64,000 bases of DNA from Halomonas sp. (GTDB taxonomy: Bacteria > Pseudomonadota > Gammaproteobacteria > Pseudomonadales > Halomonadaceae): the NCBI RefSeq assembly GCF_029263665.1, contig NZ_JAJUFQ010000007.1, positions 184,744 through 248,743 on the forward strand, read 5' to 3'. Made by a program: the position numbers and the translations under genes. The notes under the pieces were generated by a model. The model ran no database searches, had not been told where the DNA came from, and saw nothing but the letters and a program-made list of their open reading frames with translations. Below, one piece after another: positions 27,847 to 36,428 of this stretch; within the stretch, counting starts at the first letter, position 1, and every line of letters starts with the position of its first letter.

Positions 27847-28935
27847 GTGACTTCTACTACGTTTTTTGTGACCGGAGGTGCCGGCTTTATCGGCTCTGCC
27901 GTCGTACGCGAGCTGGTTGGACGCGAGAATGTGCGCGTCGTCAATATCGATACGTTGACCTATGCCGGCAACCCAGAGTCTCTCGAAGCAGTGGAAGGCA
28001 ACCCAAATTACCACTTCGTCCAGGCCGACATCTGCGATGGCGAACGTCTTCAGCAGTTGTTCAGCGAGTTCCAGCCCGATGTAGTGATGCACCTGGCAGC
28101 AGAAAGCCACGTTGACCGCTCCATCGACGGCCCTGCCGCTTTCATCGAGACCAACATCATCGGGACCTACCAGTTGCTCGAAGCCGCACGCGGTTATTGG
28201 GGCAAGCTGAAGGAAACCGATAGTGACAAGGCCAAAGGGTTCCGCTTCCACCATATCTCTACCGATGAAGTCTATGGTGACCTGGAAGGTCCAGAAGATC
28301 TTTTCACTGAAACCACCCCTTACGCCCCAAGCTCCCCCTACTCTGCCAGCAAGGCCAGTTCGGACCACCTGGTTCGCGCCTGGGGACGTACCTACGGCCT
28401 GCCGGTAGTGGTCACCAATTGTTCCAACAACTACGGCCCCTATCATTTCCCTGAAAAACTGATTCCCTTGATGATTCTCAATGCCTTGTCTGGAAAGTCA
28501 CTTCCGGTATACGGCGATGGCAAGCAGGTACGCGACTGGCTGTATGTGGAAGACCACGCCCGGGCGCTGATCAAGGTCGCCACTGAGGGAGCCACTGGCG
28601 AGACCTACAATATTGGCGGCCACAACGAGAAGCAGAACATTGAAGTCGTCCATACCCTCTGCGCTCTGCTTGAAGAGCTGGCACCCAGCAAACCCCAGGG
28701 GGTAGAGAATTACGCTGATCTGATCACCTACGTACAAGACCGTCCTGGTCATGATGTACGCTATGCCATTGATGCCAGCAAGATACAGCGAGAGCTGGGC
28801 TGGACCCCGGAGGAAACCTTCGAGACCGGCCTGCGGAAAACCGTGGAGTGGTACTTGAACAATGAAACATGGTGGCGTCGCGTGCTCGACGGTAGCTACC
28901 AGGGAGAAAGGCTTGGCACTGGCCAGGGCCTGTGA
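27847..28935 (+). CDS. rmlB: dTDP-glucose 4,6-dehydratase
   Basis: The second step of dTDP-L-rhamnose synthesis, converting dTDP-glucose to the 4-keto-6-deoxy sugar. It is an extended SDR with TGGAGFIGS near the N-terminus, the [12 protein letters not shown] motif, STDEVYG and [10 protein letters not shown] containing the catalytic Tyr/Lys, and [15 protein letters not shown]. Length is about 362 residues, as usual. GTG codons at 27841 and 27847 are both possible; AGGGA is directly against the first and 6 nt from the second, so 27847 is preferred. First of four rml genes in the locus, about 70 bp after kpsE. Confidence 0.95.
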   Translation: MTSTTFFVTGGAGFIGSAVVRELVGRENVRVVNIDTLTYAGNPESLEAVEGNPNYHFVQADICDGERLQQLFSEFQPDVVMHLAAESHVDRSIDGPAAFIETNIIGTYQLLEAARGYWGKLKETDSDKAKGFRFHHISTDEVYGDLEGPEDLFTETTPYAPSSPYSASKASSDHLVRAWGRTYGLPVVVTNCSNNYGPYHFPEKLIPLMILNALSGKSLPVYGDGKQVRDWLYVEDHARALIKVATEGATGETYNIGGHNEKQNIEVVHTLCALLEELAPSKPQGVENYADLITYVQDRPGHDVRYAIDASKIQRELGWTPEETFETGLRKTVEWYLNNETWWRRVLDGSYQGERLGTGQGL

Positions 28936-29049
28936 TGTTTCTTGCTTGGTTCTCTGAAAGACCTTCAGACGACTGATCGGCAAATTGCACAACGCATCAT
29001 CATAAAACCGCTGCAGGATAACACCGTTGCAGGAACCAAGGAGGGAGAT

Positions 29050-29931
29050 ATGAAATGGTTGCTTCTTGGCGTCAATGGCCAGGTAGGTCATGAGGTCCGT
29101 CGCTACCTCAGCACCCTGGGCGAATGCCTGGCGCCGACCCGCAATGAACTGGATCTCAGCAAGCAGGATGCTGTCGTTCGGTACCTGGATGAGCACAAGC
29201 CTGAGTTGATCGTCAACGCTGCAGCATATACCGCAGTGGACAAGGCTGAAGAAGAAGTCGAGCTGGCCACCGCGCTCAACGCGACTCTCCCCGAGACACT
29301 GGCCCGTTACTGTGCCAAAAACGGGCTGTTGCTGGTCCACTACTCCAGTGACTATGTATACCCCGGAAACGGTGAAACTGCCTGGCAGGAAGGCGATGTC
29401 ACAGACCCATTGTCCGTCTACGGGCAGAGCAAGCATGCCGGTGACGCCGCGGTTCTGGCCAGCGGCTGTGATCACCTGATCTTCCGTACCAGTTGGGTGT
29501 ACAGTGCCCGCGGGCATAACTTCATGAAGACCATGCTGCGCCTGGGCAAGGACAAGGAACAACTCTCCATTGTCGGTGATCAGATCGGAGCTCCCACGCC
29601 AGCACGCCTGATTGCCGAGGTGACTGCCCTGGCGGTTCAGCGCTTCCAGCATGACCGCAGAGTGACGGGGCTTTATCACCTGGCCCCTCGCGGGGAAACC
29701 AGCTGGCATGGTTTCGCTTGCGAGATCTTCGAGCAAGCCCAGGCACAGGGCGTCGAGCTTGCCATCAGCAATGAGCGCGTGGCGTCCATTCCGACCTCGA
29801 ACTATCCGACACCGGCGACACGTCCCCTGAACTCGCGCCTCAACCTGTCCAGGATCGAGCAGACCTTCAATATCCAACTGCCCGACTGGCGCGAACAGCT
29901 GACCTTGACCCTTACGGAACACCTTGGCTGA
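29050..29931 (+). CDS. rmlD: dTDP-4-dehydrorhamnose reductase
   Basis: The last step of dTDP-L-rhamnose synthesis, an NAD(P)H-dependent reduction. 293 residues. The nucleotide-binding motif GVNGQVG is at the N-terminus. NAAAYTAVDKAE, SSDYVYPG and YGQSKHAGD (catalytic Tyr/Lys) follow, with RTSWVYS and the GAPTPA segment downstream. The ATG at 29050 is preceded by GGAGGGAG; an earlier in-frame start at 28942 has no comparable ribosome site and would add a non-homologous extension. The stop codon falls inside a GCTGAAGGC motif that recurs in the tandem repeats just downstream. Confidence 0.95.
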   Translation: MKWLLLGVNGQVGHEVRRYLSTLGECLAPTRNELDLSKQDAVVRYLDEHKPELIVNAAAYTAVDKAEEEVELATALNATLPETLARYCAKNGLLLVHYSSDYVYPGNGETAWQEGDVTDPLSVYGQSKHAGDAAVLASGCDHLIFRTSWVYSARGHNFMKTMLRLGKDKEQLSIVGDQIGAPTPARLIAEVTALAVQRFQHDRRVTGLYHLAPRGETSWHGFACEIFEQAQAQGVELAISNERVASIPTSNYPTPATRPLNSRLNLSRIEQTFNIQLPDWREQLTLTLTEHLG

Positions 29932-29987
29932 AGGCCTTCAGGGACCAGGCCATCGCTTCGGTTGAAGCCTGGTCCTGGCTTGTGGCA

Positions 29988-30137
29988 CCCGTTGAAGGCC
30001 TGGTTCATAACACCAACTGAAGTCTTCATGCATGACACCGGCTGAAGGCTTGGTTCATAACATCGGCTGAAGGCTCGATTCATAACATCAGCTGAAGGCT
30101 CGATTCATAACATCAGCTGAAGGCTCTATCACAATTC
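29988..30137 (+). repeat. Six tandem 25-bp repeats
   Basis: Six units with an exact 25-bp period start at 29988, 30013, 30038, 30063, 30088 and 30113. The consensus core is GCTGAAGGCTYGRTTCATAA. Units 3 to 5 are nearly identical; the outer ones are degenerate. Because 25 is not a multiple of 3 they cannot encode a peptide repeat. No function recognised. Confidence 0.9.
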
Positions 30138-30164
30138 AGCCAGGGTGTTTCTGCCCAGCTTCCC

Positions 30165-30215
30165 CTAGGTCCTGTACGAAAAGTTACCGAAAGGCACTTT
30201 TCGTACGAGACCTAG
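30165..30215. repeat. 20-bp inverted repeat / large hairpin before rmlA
   Basis: Arms at 30165-30184 and 30196-30215 match at 18 of 20 positions around an 11-nt loop; the arms contain CTAGGTC and GTACGAAAAGT. It is not followed by a T-run in the plus direction. It looks like a REP/MITE-type palindrome or an mRNA stability element. No second copy was noticed in the window. Confidence 0.75.
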
Positions 30216-30252
30216 CCAAGTCCCCTGCAGCAAACAACGAGAGTATCCTCCC

Positions 30253-31143
30253 ATGAACCGCAAAGGCATCATTCTTGCCGGTGGCTCCGGCACGCGCCTG
30301 CATCCCATCACCCTCGGCGTCTCCAAGCAACTGCTGCCAGTCTATGACAAGCCGATGATCTATTATCCGCTGTCCGTGCTCATGCTGGCGGGCATTCGCG
30401 ATGTTCTGATCATCTCGACACCCGATGACCTGCCGCAGTACAAGAATCTGCTGGGTAACGGCGAGCAGTTTGGCATCCGCTTGCAATACGCGGAGCAACC
30501 GAGCCCGGATGGCCTGGCCCAGGCTTTCATCATTGGTGAAGAGTTCATCGGTGACGACCCCGTGTGCCTGGTGCTGGGTGACAACATCTTCCATGGTCAG
30601 CACTTCTCGGAACAGCTCAAGCGCGCTTCCCAGCAGACCAAGGGAGCAAAGGTCTTCGGCTATCTGGTGAAAGATCCCGAGCGTTTTGGTGTGGTCGAGT
30701 TCAACGAGGATGGCAAGGCACTGTCCATCGAGGAAAAACCCGATAACCCTCGTTCCTCCCATGCGGTAACCGGGCTGTATTTCTACGATAACGACGTTGT
30801 CGAAATCGCCAAGGCCGTGAAGCCCTCCGAACGAGGCGAATTGGAAATCACCAGCATCAACAATGCCTATCTCGAACGTGGCGATCTGGAGGTCGAACGC
30901 CTGGGCCGAGGCTTTGCCTGGCTCGATACGGGCACCCACGACAGCCTGCTGGAAGCTGCTCAATACGTTCAGACCATCGAACACCGCCAGGGCATGAAAA
31001 TCGCCTGCCTCGAAGAAATCGCCTGGAGCCAAGGATGGATCAGCGATGACTTCCTGCTCGAGCAGGCCAACACCTTGAAGAAGACCGGTTACGGCAAATA
31101 TCTGAAACGTCTGATCAAACAGCAGCGCCGGGCGCAGGCATAA
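30253..31143 (+). CDS. rmlA: Glucose-1-phosphate thymidylyltransferase
   Basis: The first step of dTDP-L-rhamnose synthesis: dTTP plus glucose-1-phosphate to dTDP-glucose. 296 residues, the usual length. The N-terminal signature [16 protein letters not shown] binds the nucleotide. [16 protein letters not shown], the metal-binding [10 protein letters not shown] and the [20 protein letters not shown] segment are characteristic, as is [15 protein letters not shown]. The substrate, glucose-1-phosphate, would come from the phosphoglucomutase two genes downstream. Confidence 0.96.
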   Translation: MNRKGIILAGGSGTRLHPITLGVSKQLLPVYDKPMIYYPLSVLMLAGIRDVLIISTPDDLPQYKNLLGNGEQFGIRLQYAEQPSPDGLAQAFIIGEEFIGDDPVCLVLGDNIFHGQHFSEQLKRASQQTKGAKVFGYLVKDPERFGVVEFNEDGKALSIEEKPDNPRSSHAVTGLYFYDNDVVEIAKAVKPSERGELEITSINNAYLERGDLEVERLGRGFAWLDTGTHDSLLEAAQYVQTIEHRQGMKIACLEEIAWSQGWISDDFLLEQANTLKKTGYGKYLKRLIKQQRRAQA

Positions 31144-31208
31144 TCATCGCCCGTGACGGTAAGCCGTAACAGGAAAGCCGATCAGTACAGCTGATCAAGG
31201 AGTGAGAC

Positions 31209-32864
31209 ATGGAGTCGTTGGCAGCATTCAGGGGCCAAGCCACCTATATCCAGAAGCAACTGACACAGCATGCTTCACAGCTGCGAGAAGTCGACTTGGC
31301 AGATCTGCTGGATGGCAACTCAGCCAGTCAACGCACTCAGGACCTGGTCTTCCGTTTTGGCTCCTGGGTCATGGATCTATCCAAGCAACGCTGGCAGCCA
31401 CAGACACTGGCATTGCTGGCCGACTGGGCCGATGCCCGAGGCCTGGCTCAACAACGCAGCAGGCTGTTCTCTGCCGCCATCGTCAACCCGTCCGAAAAGC
31501 GTCCTGCCCTGCATGTTTCATTGCGCTGGCCACAGGATCGTCCCGCCCCGCAGGGCAGCGAGGACGAAGTCGCCTTTGCCCAGCAACAGCGCGAGAGAAT
31601 GGCCACTCTGGTGAAGAAGGTACGTCGGGGTGCCTGGCATGGTGTCACTGGCCAACGTATTACTGACGTCATTCATATCGGAGTCGGGGGATCCGACCTT
31701 GGTCCTCGCCTGATCAGCGAAGCCTTGCAGGAAACGCATCCGGGGGGCGACGTGGCCGTCCACTTTGTGTCCACCATGGATGCCTCTCAGCTGATTCCAT
31801 TGATGCAGCACCTCGACCCGGCATCGACCTTGCTGGTTCTGGCATCCAAGTCATTCACCACGGCAGATACTCAGTTCAACTTGAATACCGCACTCACCTG
31901 GCTGGAAAGTTCACTCGGTGTGAGCCGCCAGCAAGTGTGTGAGCAGCAGATGATCGGCGTTTCTGCCAAGCCCCGGAAGATGACCGAATTCGGTATTCCG
32001 GAAGATCATCAACTGGCATTCGCCGAAGGTGTCGGTGGACGTTTCTCGCTGTGGTCACCCATTGGCATCAGCCTGGCCATCCGCATTGGCATGCCCGCCT
32101 TCGAAGAGTTGCTGGCAGGTGCCCACGCCATGGACCGCCATTTCCTGGATACCCCTACCACGGAGAACCTGCCTGCCTTGCTCGCGTTGGTAGGTGCCTG
32201 GAATACGCAGTTTCTCGGCATTCCCACCCATGCAGTGCTTCCTTATGATGGTCGCCTGGCCAGCCTGCCTGACTTCCTTCAACAGTTGGAAATGGAATCC
32301 AACGGCAAGAGTGTTGGGCTCGATGGTGAAGGTGTCGGTCATGCTACCTGCCCCATCCTGTGGGGAGACGTGGGCCCCAACGGCCAACATGCCTTCTATC
32401 AATTGCTGCACCAGGGAACCCACACCGTCAGTGCCGATTTCCTGGCGGTACGTCGCCGCCATGCCCAGGCAGCACCTGCACTCCAGGAATCCCTGCAGGC
32501 GCAGCAGCGCCTGACCCTGGCCAACTGCCTGGCTCAGGCACGCCTGATGGCATTGGGCGACGATGCCATTCCCGGTGCCCTGAAAGACCACATGGCACGC
32601 GGCTATCGAGGCAACCAGCCCAATACCCTGCTGTTGATTGAAGAACTCACGCCCTGGAACCTCGGCGCATTGCTGGCCATGTACGAACACAAGGTGTTCG
32701 TACAGTCAGTTCTGTGGGGACTCAATCCCTTTGACCAGCCCGGCGTGGAGTTAGGTAAGCTATTAGCGCAAGGCATCTATCAAACACTGACTGAAGCACA
32801 GGATGCCAGCGACCGGGGCAACGACCCCAGCACCGCTTTCCTGATATCGACACTCACTTCTTGA
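31209..32864 (+). CDS. pgi: Glucose-6-phosphate isomerase
   Basis: Interconverts fructose-6-phosphate and glucose-6-phosphate. 551 residues, the family norm. The signature segments HIGVGGSDLGPRLISEAL, SKSFTTADT, EMESNGKSV and the C-terminal helix region with EHKVFVQSVLWGLNPFDQPGVELGK are all present. AAGGAGTGAGAC precedes the ATG. It is embedded in the capsule operon between rmlA and pgm and so would direct carbon from the fructose-phosphate pool into glucose-1-phosphate. Whether this is the only pgi of the genome cannot be seen here. Confidence 0.96.
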   Translation: MESLAAFRGQATYIQKQLTQHASQLREVDLADLLDGNSASQRTQDLVFRFGSWVMDLSKQRWQPQTLALLADWADARGLAQQRSRLFSAAIVNPSEKRPALHVSLRWPQDRPAPQGSEDEVAFAQQQRERMATLVKKVRRGAWHGVTGQRITDVIHIGVGGSDLGPRLISEALQETHPGGDVAVHFVSTMDASQLIPLMQHLDPASTLLVLASKSFTTADTQFNLNTALTWLESSLGVSRQQVCEQQMIGVSAKPRKMTEFGIPEDHQLAFAEGVGGRFSLWSPIGISLAIRIGMPAFEELLAGAHAMDRHFLDTPTTENLPALLALVGAWNTQFLGIPTHAVLPYDGRLASLPDFLQQLEMESNGKSVGLDGEGVGHATCPILWGDVGPNGQHAFYQLLHQGTHTVSADFLAVRRRHAQAAPALQESLQAQQRLTLANCLAQARLMALGDDAIPGALKDHMARGYRGNQPNTLLLIEELTPWNLGALLAMYEHKVFVQSVLWGLNPFDQPGVELGKLLAQGIYQTLTEAQDASDRGNDPSTAFLISTLTS

Positions 32865-32870
32865 GACCAG

Positions 32871-34466
32871 ATGACGATGAGTGATAACTCCATTGACGCC
32901 CTGCTGGCGGCATATCACGACATAACGCCTGACATTACCGATCCTGCCCAGAAAGTCAGTTTCGGTACCTCGGGACATCGTGGCACGGCACTGAGCGGAT
33001 CTTTCAACGACGCTCATATCGCTGCCATCGCCCAGGCAGTGGCCGACTATCGCCGCCAGGCTGGCATCGACGGGCCACTTTTCCTTGGCCGCGATACCCA
33101 TGCACTGTCACGCCCAGCCTGGGAAACCACTCTGCAGGTGCTGGCAGCTAACCAGGTCGATACTGTCATTGCCGAGAACGATGAGGTACTGGCTACCCCT
33201 GTCATCAGCCATGCCATTCTGCGCCACAATGCGGAACGTACAGAGTCGCTGGCCGATGGGTTGATCATCACGCCCTCGCACAACCCACCGCAGGATGGTG
33301 GTATCAAGTACAACCCGACCCACGGCGGCCCGGCAGAAGGTGACATCACCAGCTGGATTGAACAACGCGCCAATCAGTATCTGGCGGACGGCGGCAAGGG
33401 CATCCAGCGCCAGGACCAGGCCAGCGCCCTGGACAAGGCTCGCAGCCAGGATCTGATTGGTGATTATGTTGCCACCCTGGGGGATGTCATCGATATGGCA
33501 GCCATTCGCGCGAGCAACCTGCGTCTGGGCGCAGACCCCATGGGCGGGACGGCATTGCCGATCTGGCAAGCCATCGCCAAGCGCTATGACCTGCAGCTTG
33601 AAGTGGTCAACACCCAGGTCGATTCCAGCTTCAGCTTCATGCCGCCGGATCACGACGGCAAGATCCGCATGGACTGTTCCAGTCCTGCAGCCATGGCCAA
33701 CCTTCTGGCCATCAAGGACCGTTTCGACCTCGCCTTTGGCAACGATCCCGACGCCGATCGCCATGGCATCGTCGATGCCGCCGGCCTGATGAACCCCAAT
33801 CACTATCTGGCCGTCGCTATCGATTACCTGCTGACCCACCGGCCTCAATGGTCTGCCGATCTCAAGGTCGGCAAGACACTGGTGTCCTCGTCAATGATCG
33901 ACCGCGTGGTCGCAGCTCATGACCGCCCTCTCCATGAAGTCCCGGTCGGCTTCAAGTGGTTTGTGGAAGGCCTGCATCAAGGCTGGCTGGCCTTCGGCGG
34001 AGAAGAGAGCGCCGGCGCCAGTCTGTTGACCCATACGGGAAGTGCCTGGTCCACAGACAAGGACGGCATCGCGCTGTGCCTTCTGGCCGCGGAAATCACG
34101 GCAGTGACCGGCGAGATACCGAGTCAGCGCTATGCAGCCCTGACCGCAGCCCATGGGGCCCCGGTCTACCGACGGATCGATACCCCCTGCGATATCGAGC
34201 AAAAGGCCGCCTTCAAGTCGCTGAATGCATCCAGCATCAACACGCCCACTTTGGCGGGCGACCCCATCGAGACCATTCTCACCGAAGCTCCCGGGAATGG
34301 TGCCTCTATTGGTGGCATCAAAGTCACCACTGCCAACGGCTGGTTTGCTGCACGGCCCAGCGGCACGGAAGCACTCTACAAACTCTATGCCGAAAGCTTC
34401 AAAGGCGAGGCGCATCTCGACGTTCTGATTGCTGACGCCCAGACATTGCTGGATAACAGCCTTTAA
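32871..34466 (+). CDS. pgm: Phosphoglucomutase (alpha-D-glucose phosphate-specific)
   Basis: Converts glucose-6-phosphate to glucose-1-phosphate, the RmlA substrate. 531 residues, slightly shorter than E. coli Pgm (546). VSFGTSGHRG lies near the N-terminus. The phosphoserine loop is TPSHNPPQDGG, the metal-binding loop is DPDADRHG, the sugar-specificity loop is GGEESAGASLL, and the phosphate-binding RPSGTEALYKLY is near the C-terminus. Two starts, 32871 and 32877, are possible and neither has a strong ribosome site. The gap to pgi is only 6 bp. Confidence 0.95.
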   Translation: MTMSDNSIDALLAAYHDITPDITDPAQKVSFGTSGHRGTALSGSFNDAHIAAIAQAVADYRRQAGIDGPLFLGRDTHALSRPAWETTLQVLAANQVDTVIAENDEVLATPVISHAILRHNAERTESLADGLIITPSHNPPQDGGIKYNPTHGGPAEGDITSWIEQRANQYLADGGKGIQRQDQASALDKARSQDLIGDYVATLGDVIDMAAIRASNLRLGADPMGGTALPIWQAIAKRYDLQLEVVNTQVDSSFSFMPPDHDGKIRMDCSSPAAMANLLAIKDRFDLAFGNDPDADRHGIVDAAGLMNPNHYLAVAIDYLLTHRPQWSADLKVGKTLVSSSMIDRVVAAHDRPLHEVPVGFKWFVEGLHQGWLAFGGEESAGASLLTHTGSAWSTDKDGIALCLLAAEITAVTGEIPSQRYAALTAAHGAPVYRRIDTPCDIEQKAAFKSLNASSINTPTLAGDPIETILTEAPGNGASIGGIKVTTANGWFAARPSGTEALYKLYAESFKGEAHLDVLIADAQTLLDNSL

Positions 34467-34498
34467 CCCTTTTCTCTTGATCCACACACAGGCGAACC

Positions 34499-35050
34499 AT
34501 GGAATATCAACCCCTTGCCATTCCCGAAGTGGTACTGCTGACACCCAAGGTCTTTGGTGATGAACGCGGTTTCTTCCTGGAAACCTTTCGCCAGAGCGAA
34601 TTCGAGCAACATTGCGGCAAATACCAGTTCGTTCAGGACAACCACAGCAAGTCTGCTCAAGGTATCCTGCGCGGCCTGCATTATCAGTTGCAGCAACCAC
34701 AGGGCAAGCTGGTTCGGGTCACTCGCGGCGAAGTCTTCGATGTTGCCGTGGACATGCGCAAAGGCAGCCCGACCTTTGGCCAGTGGGTAGGTGCGCTGCT
34801 CAGTGAAGAAAACAAGCAGATGCTCTGGGTTCCGCCGGGTTTTGCCCATGGTTTCTACGTCACCAGCCCGGATGGTGCCGAGTTCCAGTACAAGTGTACC
34901 GACTATTATGCCCCCGGCGATGAGTACAGCCTGCGCTGGGATGACCCGAGCCTGGCCATCGAGTGGCCGCTGGTGGAAGGTCAGGCTCCCCAAGTTTCCG
35001 ATAAAGACGCCCAAGGGGATTCTTTCGAGAATTCAAAGAAGTTCAGTTAA
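34499..35050 (+). CDS. rmlC: dTDP-4-dehydrorhamnose 3,5-epimerase
   Basis: The third step of dTDP-L-rhamnose synthesis. The 183-residue cupin-fold epimerase has the RGFFLETF segment, GILRGLHYQ with catalytic H61, VDMRKGSPTFGQW, and VPPGFAHGFYV, all hallmark motifs. With RmlB, RmlD and RmlA it completes the pathway, so rhamnose is very likely in the polysaccharide. It is separated from rmlA by pgi and pgm, an unusual order. Confidence 0.96.
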   Translation: MEYQPLAIPEVVLLTPKVFGDERGFFLETFRQSEFEQHCGKYQFVQDNHSKSAQGILRGLHYQLQQPQGKLVRVTRGEVFDVAVDMRKGSPTFGQWVGALLSEENKQMLWVPPGFAHGFYVTSPDGAEFQYKCTDYYAPGDEYSLRWDDPSLAIEWPLVEGQAPQVSDKDAQGDSFENSKKFS

Positions 35051-35363
35051 GGAAACGCTGAGTAAATCAGCCGAGCAGTATGATCACCATGTTCGTTCCC
35101 GACGAACACTTCACTTCCCGCACCCTGCGGGTCGCAAGGCACAAGGAGCCCAGCCCCCACACCTCATGAGACATAGGTGTGGGCTGACGCTCCATCCCTC
35201 GCCCTACTGATTCGCTAGAAGCGAACCGGCACATCTTTCGGATAGCCCGAGAAGTCGCCGCCACTCATGGCGGCTATGCCAAGTGATTCATACATGCAGG
35301 CATTTATGCAGAGTTTTCCCTATGGCTACACGTCGTAGCTCAACTATCCAATAGGGTCTGTCG
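35051..35363. other. Intergenic region with several hairpins after rmlC
   Basis: A 313-bp gap without a gene. It holds a short stem-loop TGTTCGT/ACGAACA near 35090-35108 and a 9-bp stem CCCACACCT (35156-35164) with AGGTGTGGG (35175-35183), neither followed by a T-run. A leader hairpin at 35318-35356 is listed separately. It marks the boundary between the rml block and the variable core. Confidence 0.6.
35318..35356 (+). promoter_or_regulatory. Leader hairpin overlapping the ribosome site
   Basis: CCCTAT (35318-35323) can pair with ATAGGG (35351-35356), and an inner stem GCTAC/GTAGC (35325-35329 with 35335-35339) stacks inside. The outer right arm contains the AGGG Shine-Dalgarno, 7 nt from the ATG at 35364, so folding would hide it. 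Confidence 0.4.
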
Positions 35364-36410
35364 ATGAAAGAAACATATACCGCATTACGTGAGTTCGGGG
35401 CTGCCTTCATGGGCCCGGCTCTTACCATGTACGCTCGCGCCGTACGCGATAACTCCTCCGGACGTCTGCCTGTCTGCCTGGCACGTGAAGGATGGTTGAT
35501 CCATAGGCTTCTGACACGCCTGGAAAGTGAAGGGCTGGTTCGTTTCGAGCACTCCCCCATCTATCTGAAGGTATCGCGTACCCTGCTTTTCCGGGCCATG
35601 GTTGGAGAACCCTCCATCTGGCCGCTGGCAATGAAAAGTGGTTTCTCGGGCAGCGTACTGGACCTGTTGATGAAGCGCTTTGGCTTCCAGATGCATGAAG
35701 TCTTCGCCTGCCTGCCGCCGGAACTGCTGGGTTTCACCCTGGAGCTTCCAGAAGATGCAGAAAAGGTAAGCGAGTGGCTTGAGCCACATGCAGAGCGTCT
35801 CAATGAGCAGGTCAAGTACACCCGGGAAGCCCTGAACGAATATTTCACACGTTCAGGGCTTTATGACCAGAACCTGACCCCCATGATGCTTGACCTGGGA
35901 TATGCGGGAACGATTCAAAAGCTTTGTACCAAACTCCTGAACCGGGATACGGACGGCCTCTACTTTGTTGCAACCAAAGCAGGTCAGACAGATATCGACG
36001 GTCATACCGCTACCGTAAGAGGCGTCTTCCGCGAGGGCGTGGAGTGGAAGCAGGGCTATACCATGCTCGAGCGCTCCCTCTACTTCGAATGTCTGATGAC
36101 AGCACCGCATGGGCAGGTCGTCGATATTCTACAGACGCATGATGGCAAGCTGATCTTCTCGCATGGTAGGGAAGCATCAAGCCAACGGTTCTATCAGGAC
36201 CTGGAAGCGGTGCTTGATGGTGCCATCGATGCCGTTGTCGAAGCCATGTCCAAGGACATCACCTACACCACCGAAGAAGTGGAAGACCTCTTCGAAGTCT
36301 TCTCGACCCGCCCTGGTGCACTTCCCCAGGCTTCCTGGCACCTATTTACAGCCGACGACGATATATCAGGAAATGGGATGGTCAACCCTCTCCATATATT
36401 TGGCTTCTAA
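35364..36410 (+). CDS. Protein resembling the C-terminal domain of COG5610 HAD-type proteins
   Basis: A 348-residue cytosolic protein with no HAD catalytic motif. It contains LPVCLAREGWLIHRLL near residue 35 and LDLGYAGTIQKL near 175. Both are patterns seen in the region that follows the HAD domain in COG5610-type proteins of surface-polysaccharide loci; this is recalled, not searched. The next gene ends with a HAD domain of that kind but lacks this region. The two genes together may therefore supply a split version of the usual single protein. The function is unknown; a role in synthesis of the variable polysaccharide is inferred from position. Confidence 0.7.
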   Translation: MKETYTALREFGAAFMGPALTMYARAVRDNSSGRLPVCLAREGWLIHRLLTRLESEGLVRFEHSPIYLKVSRTLLFRAMVGEPSIWPLAMKSGFSGSVLDLLMKRFGFQMHEVFACLPPELLGFTLELPEDAEKVSEWLEPHAERLNEQVKYTREALNEYFTRSGLYDQNLTPMMLDLGYAGTIQKLCTKLLNRDTDGLYFVATKAGQTDIDGHTATVRGVFREGVEWKQGYTMLERSLYFECLMTAPHGQVVDILQTHDGKLIFSHGREASSQRFYQDLEAVLDGAIDAVVEAMSKDITYTTEEVEDLFEVFSTRPGALPQASWHLFTADDDISGNGMVNPLHIFGF

Positions 36411-36428
36411 AGGAGGCTCAGGATCAAC

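Larger units (their letters stand above)
29932..30252. other. Repeat-rich intergenic region between rmlD and rmlA
   Basis: There is no gene in this 321-bp gap inside the rml operon. It holds a 9-bp stem-loop (GGACCAGGC at 29942-29950 with GCCTGGTCC at 29967-29975), six tandem 25-bp repeats and a 20-bp inverted repeat. The last two are listed separately. Confidence 0.8.

Noticed and set aside
29802..30083. Minus-strand 93-codon frame across the 25-bp repeats
   Set aside because: The repeat period is not a multiple of three and the frame runs into rmlD; it is a by-product of the repeats.
29988..30137. CRISPR array
   Set aside because: Units are directly adjacent with no spacers, and no cas genes are present.
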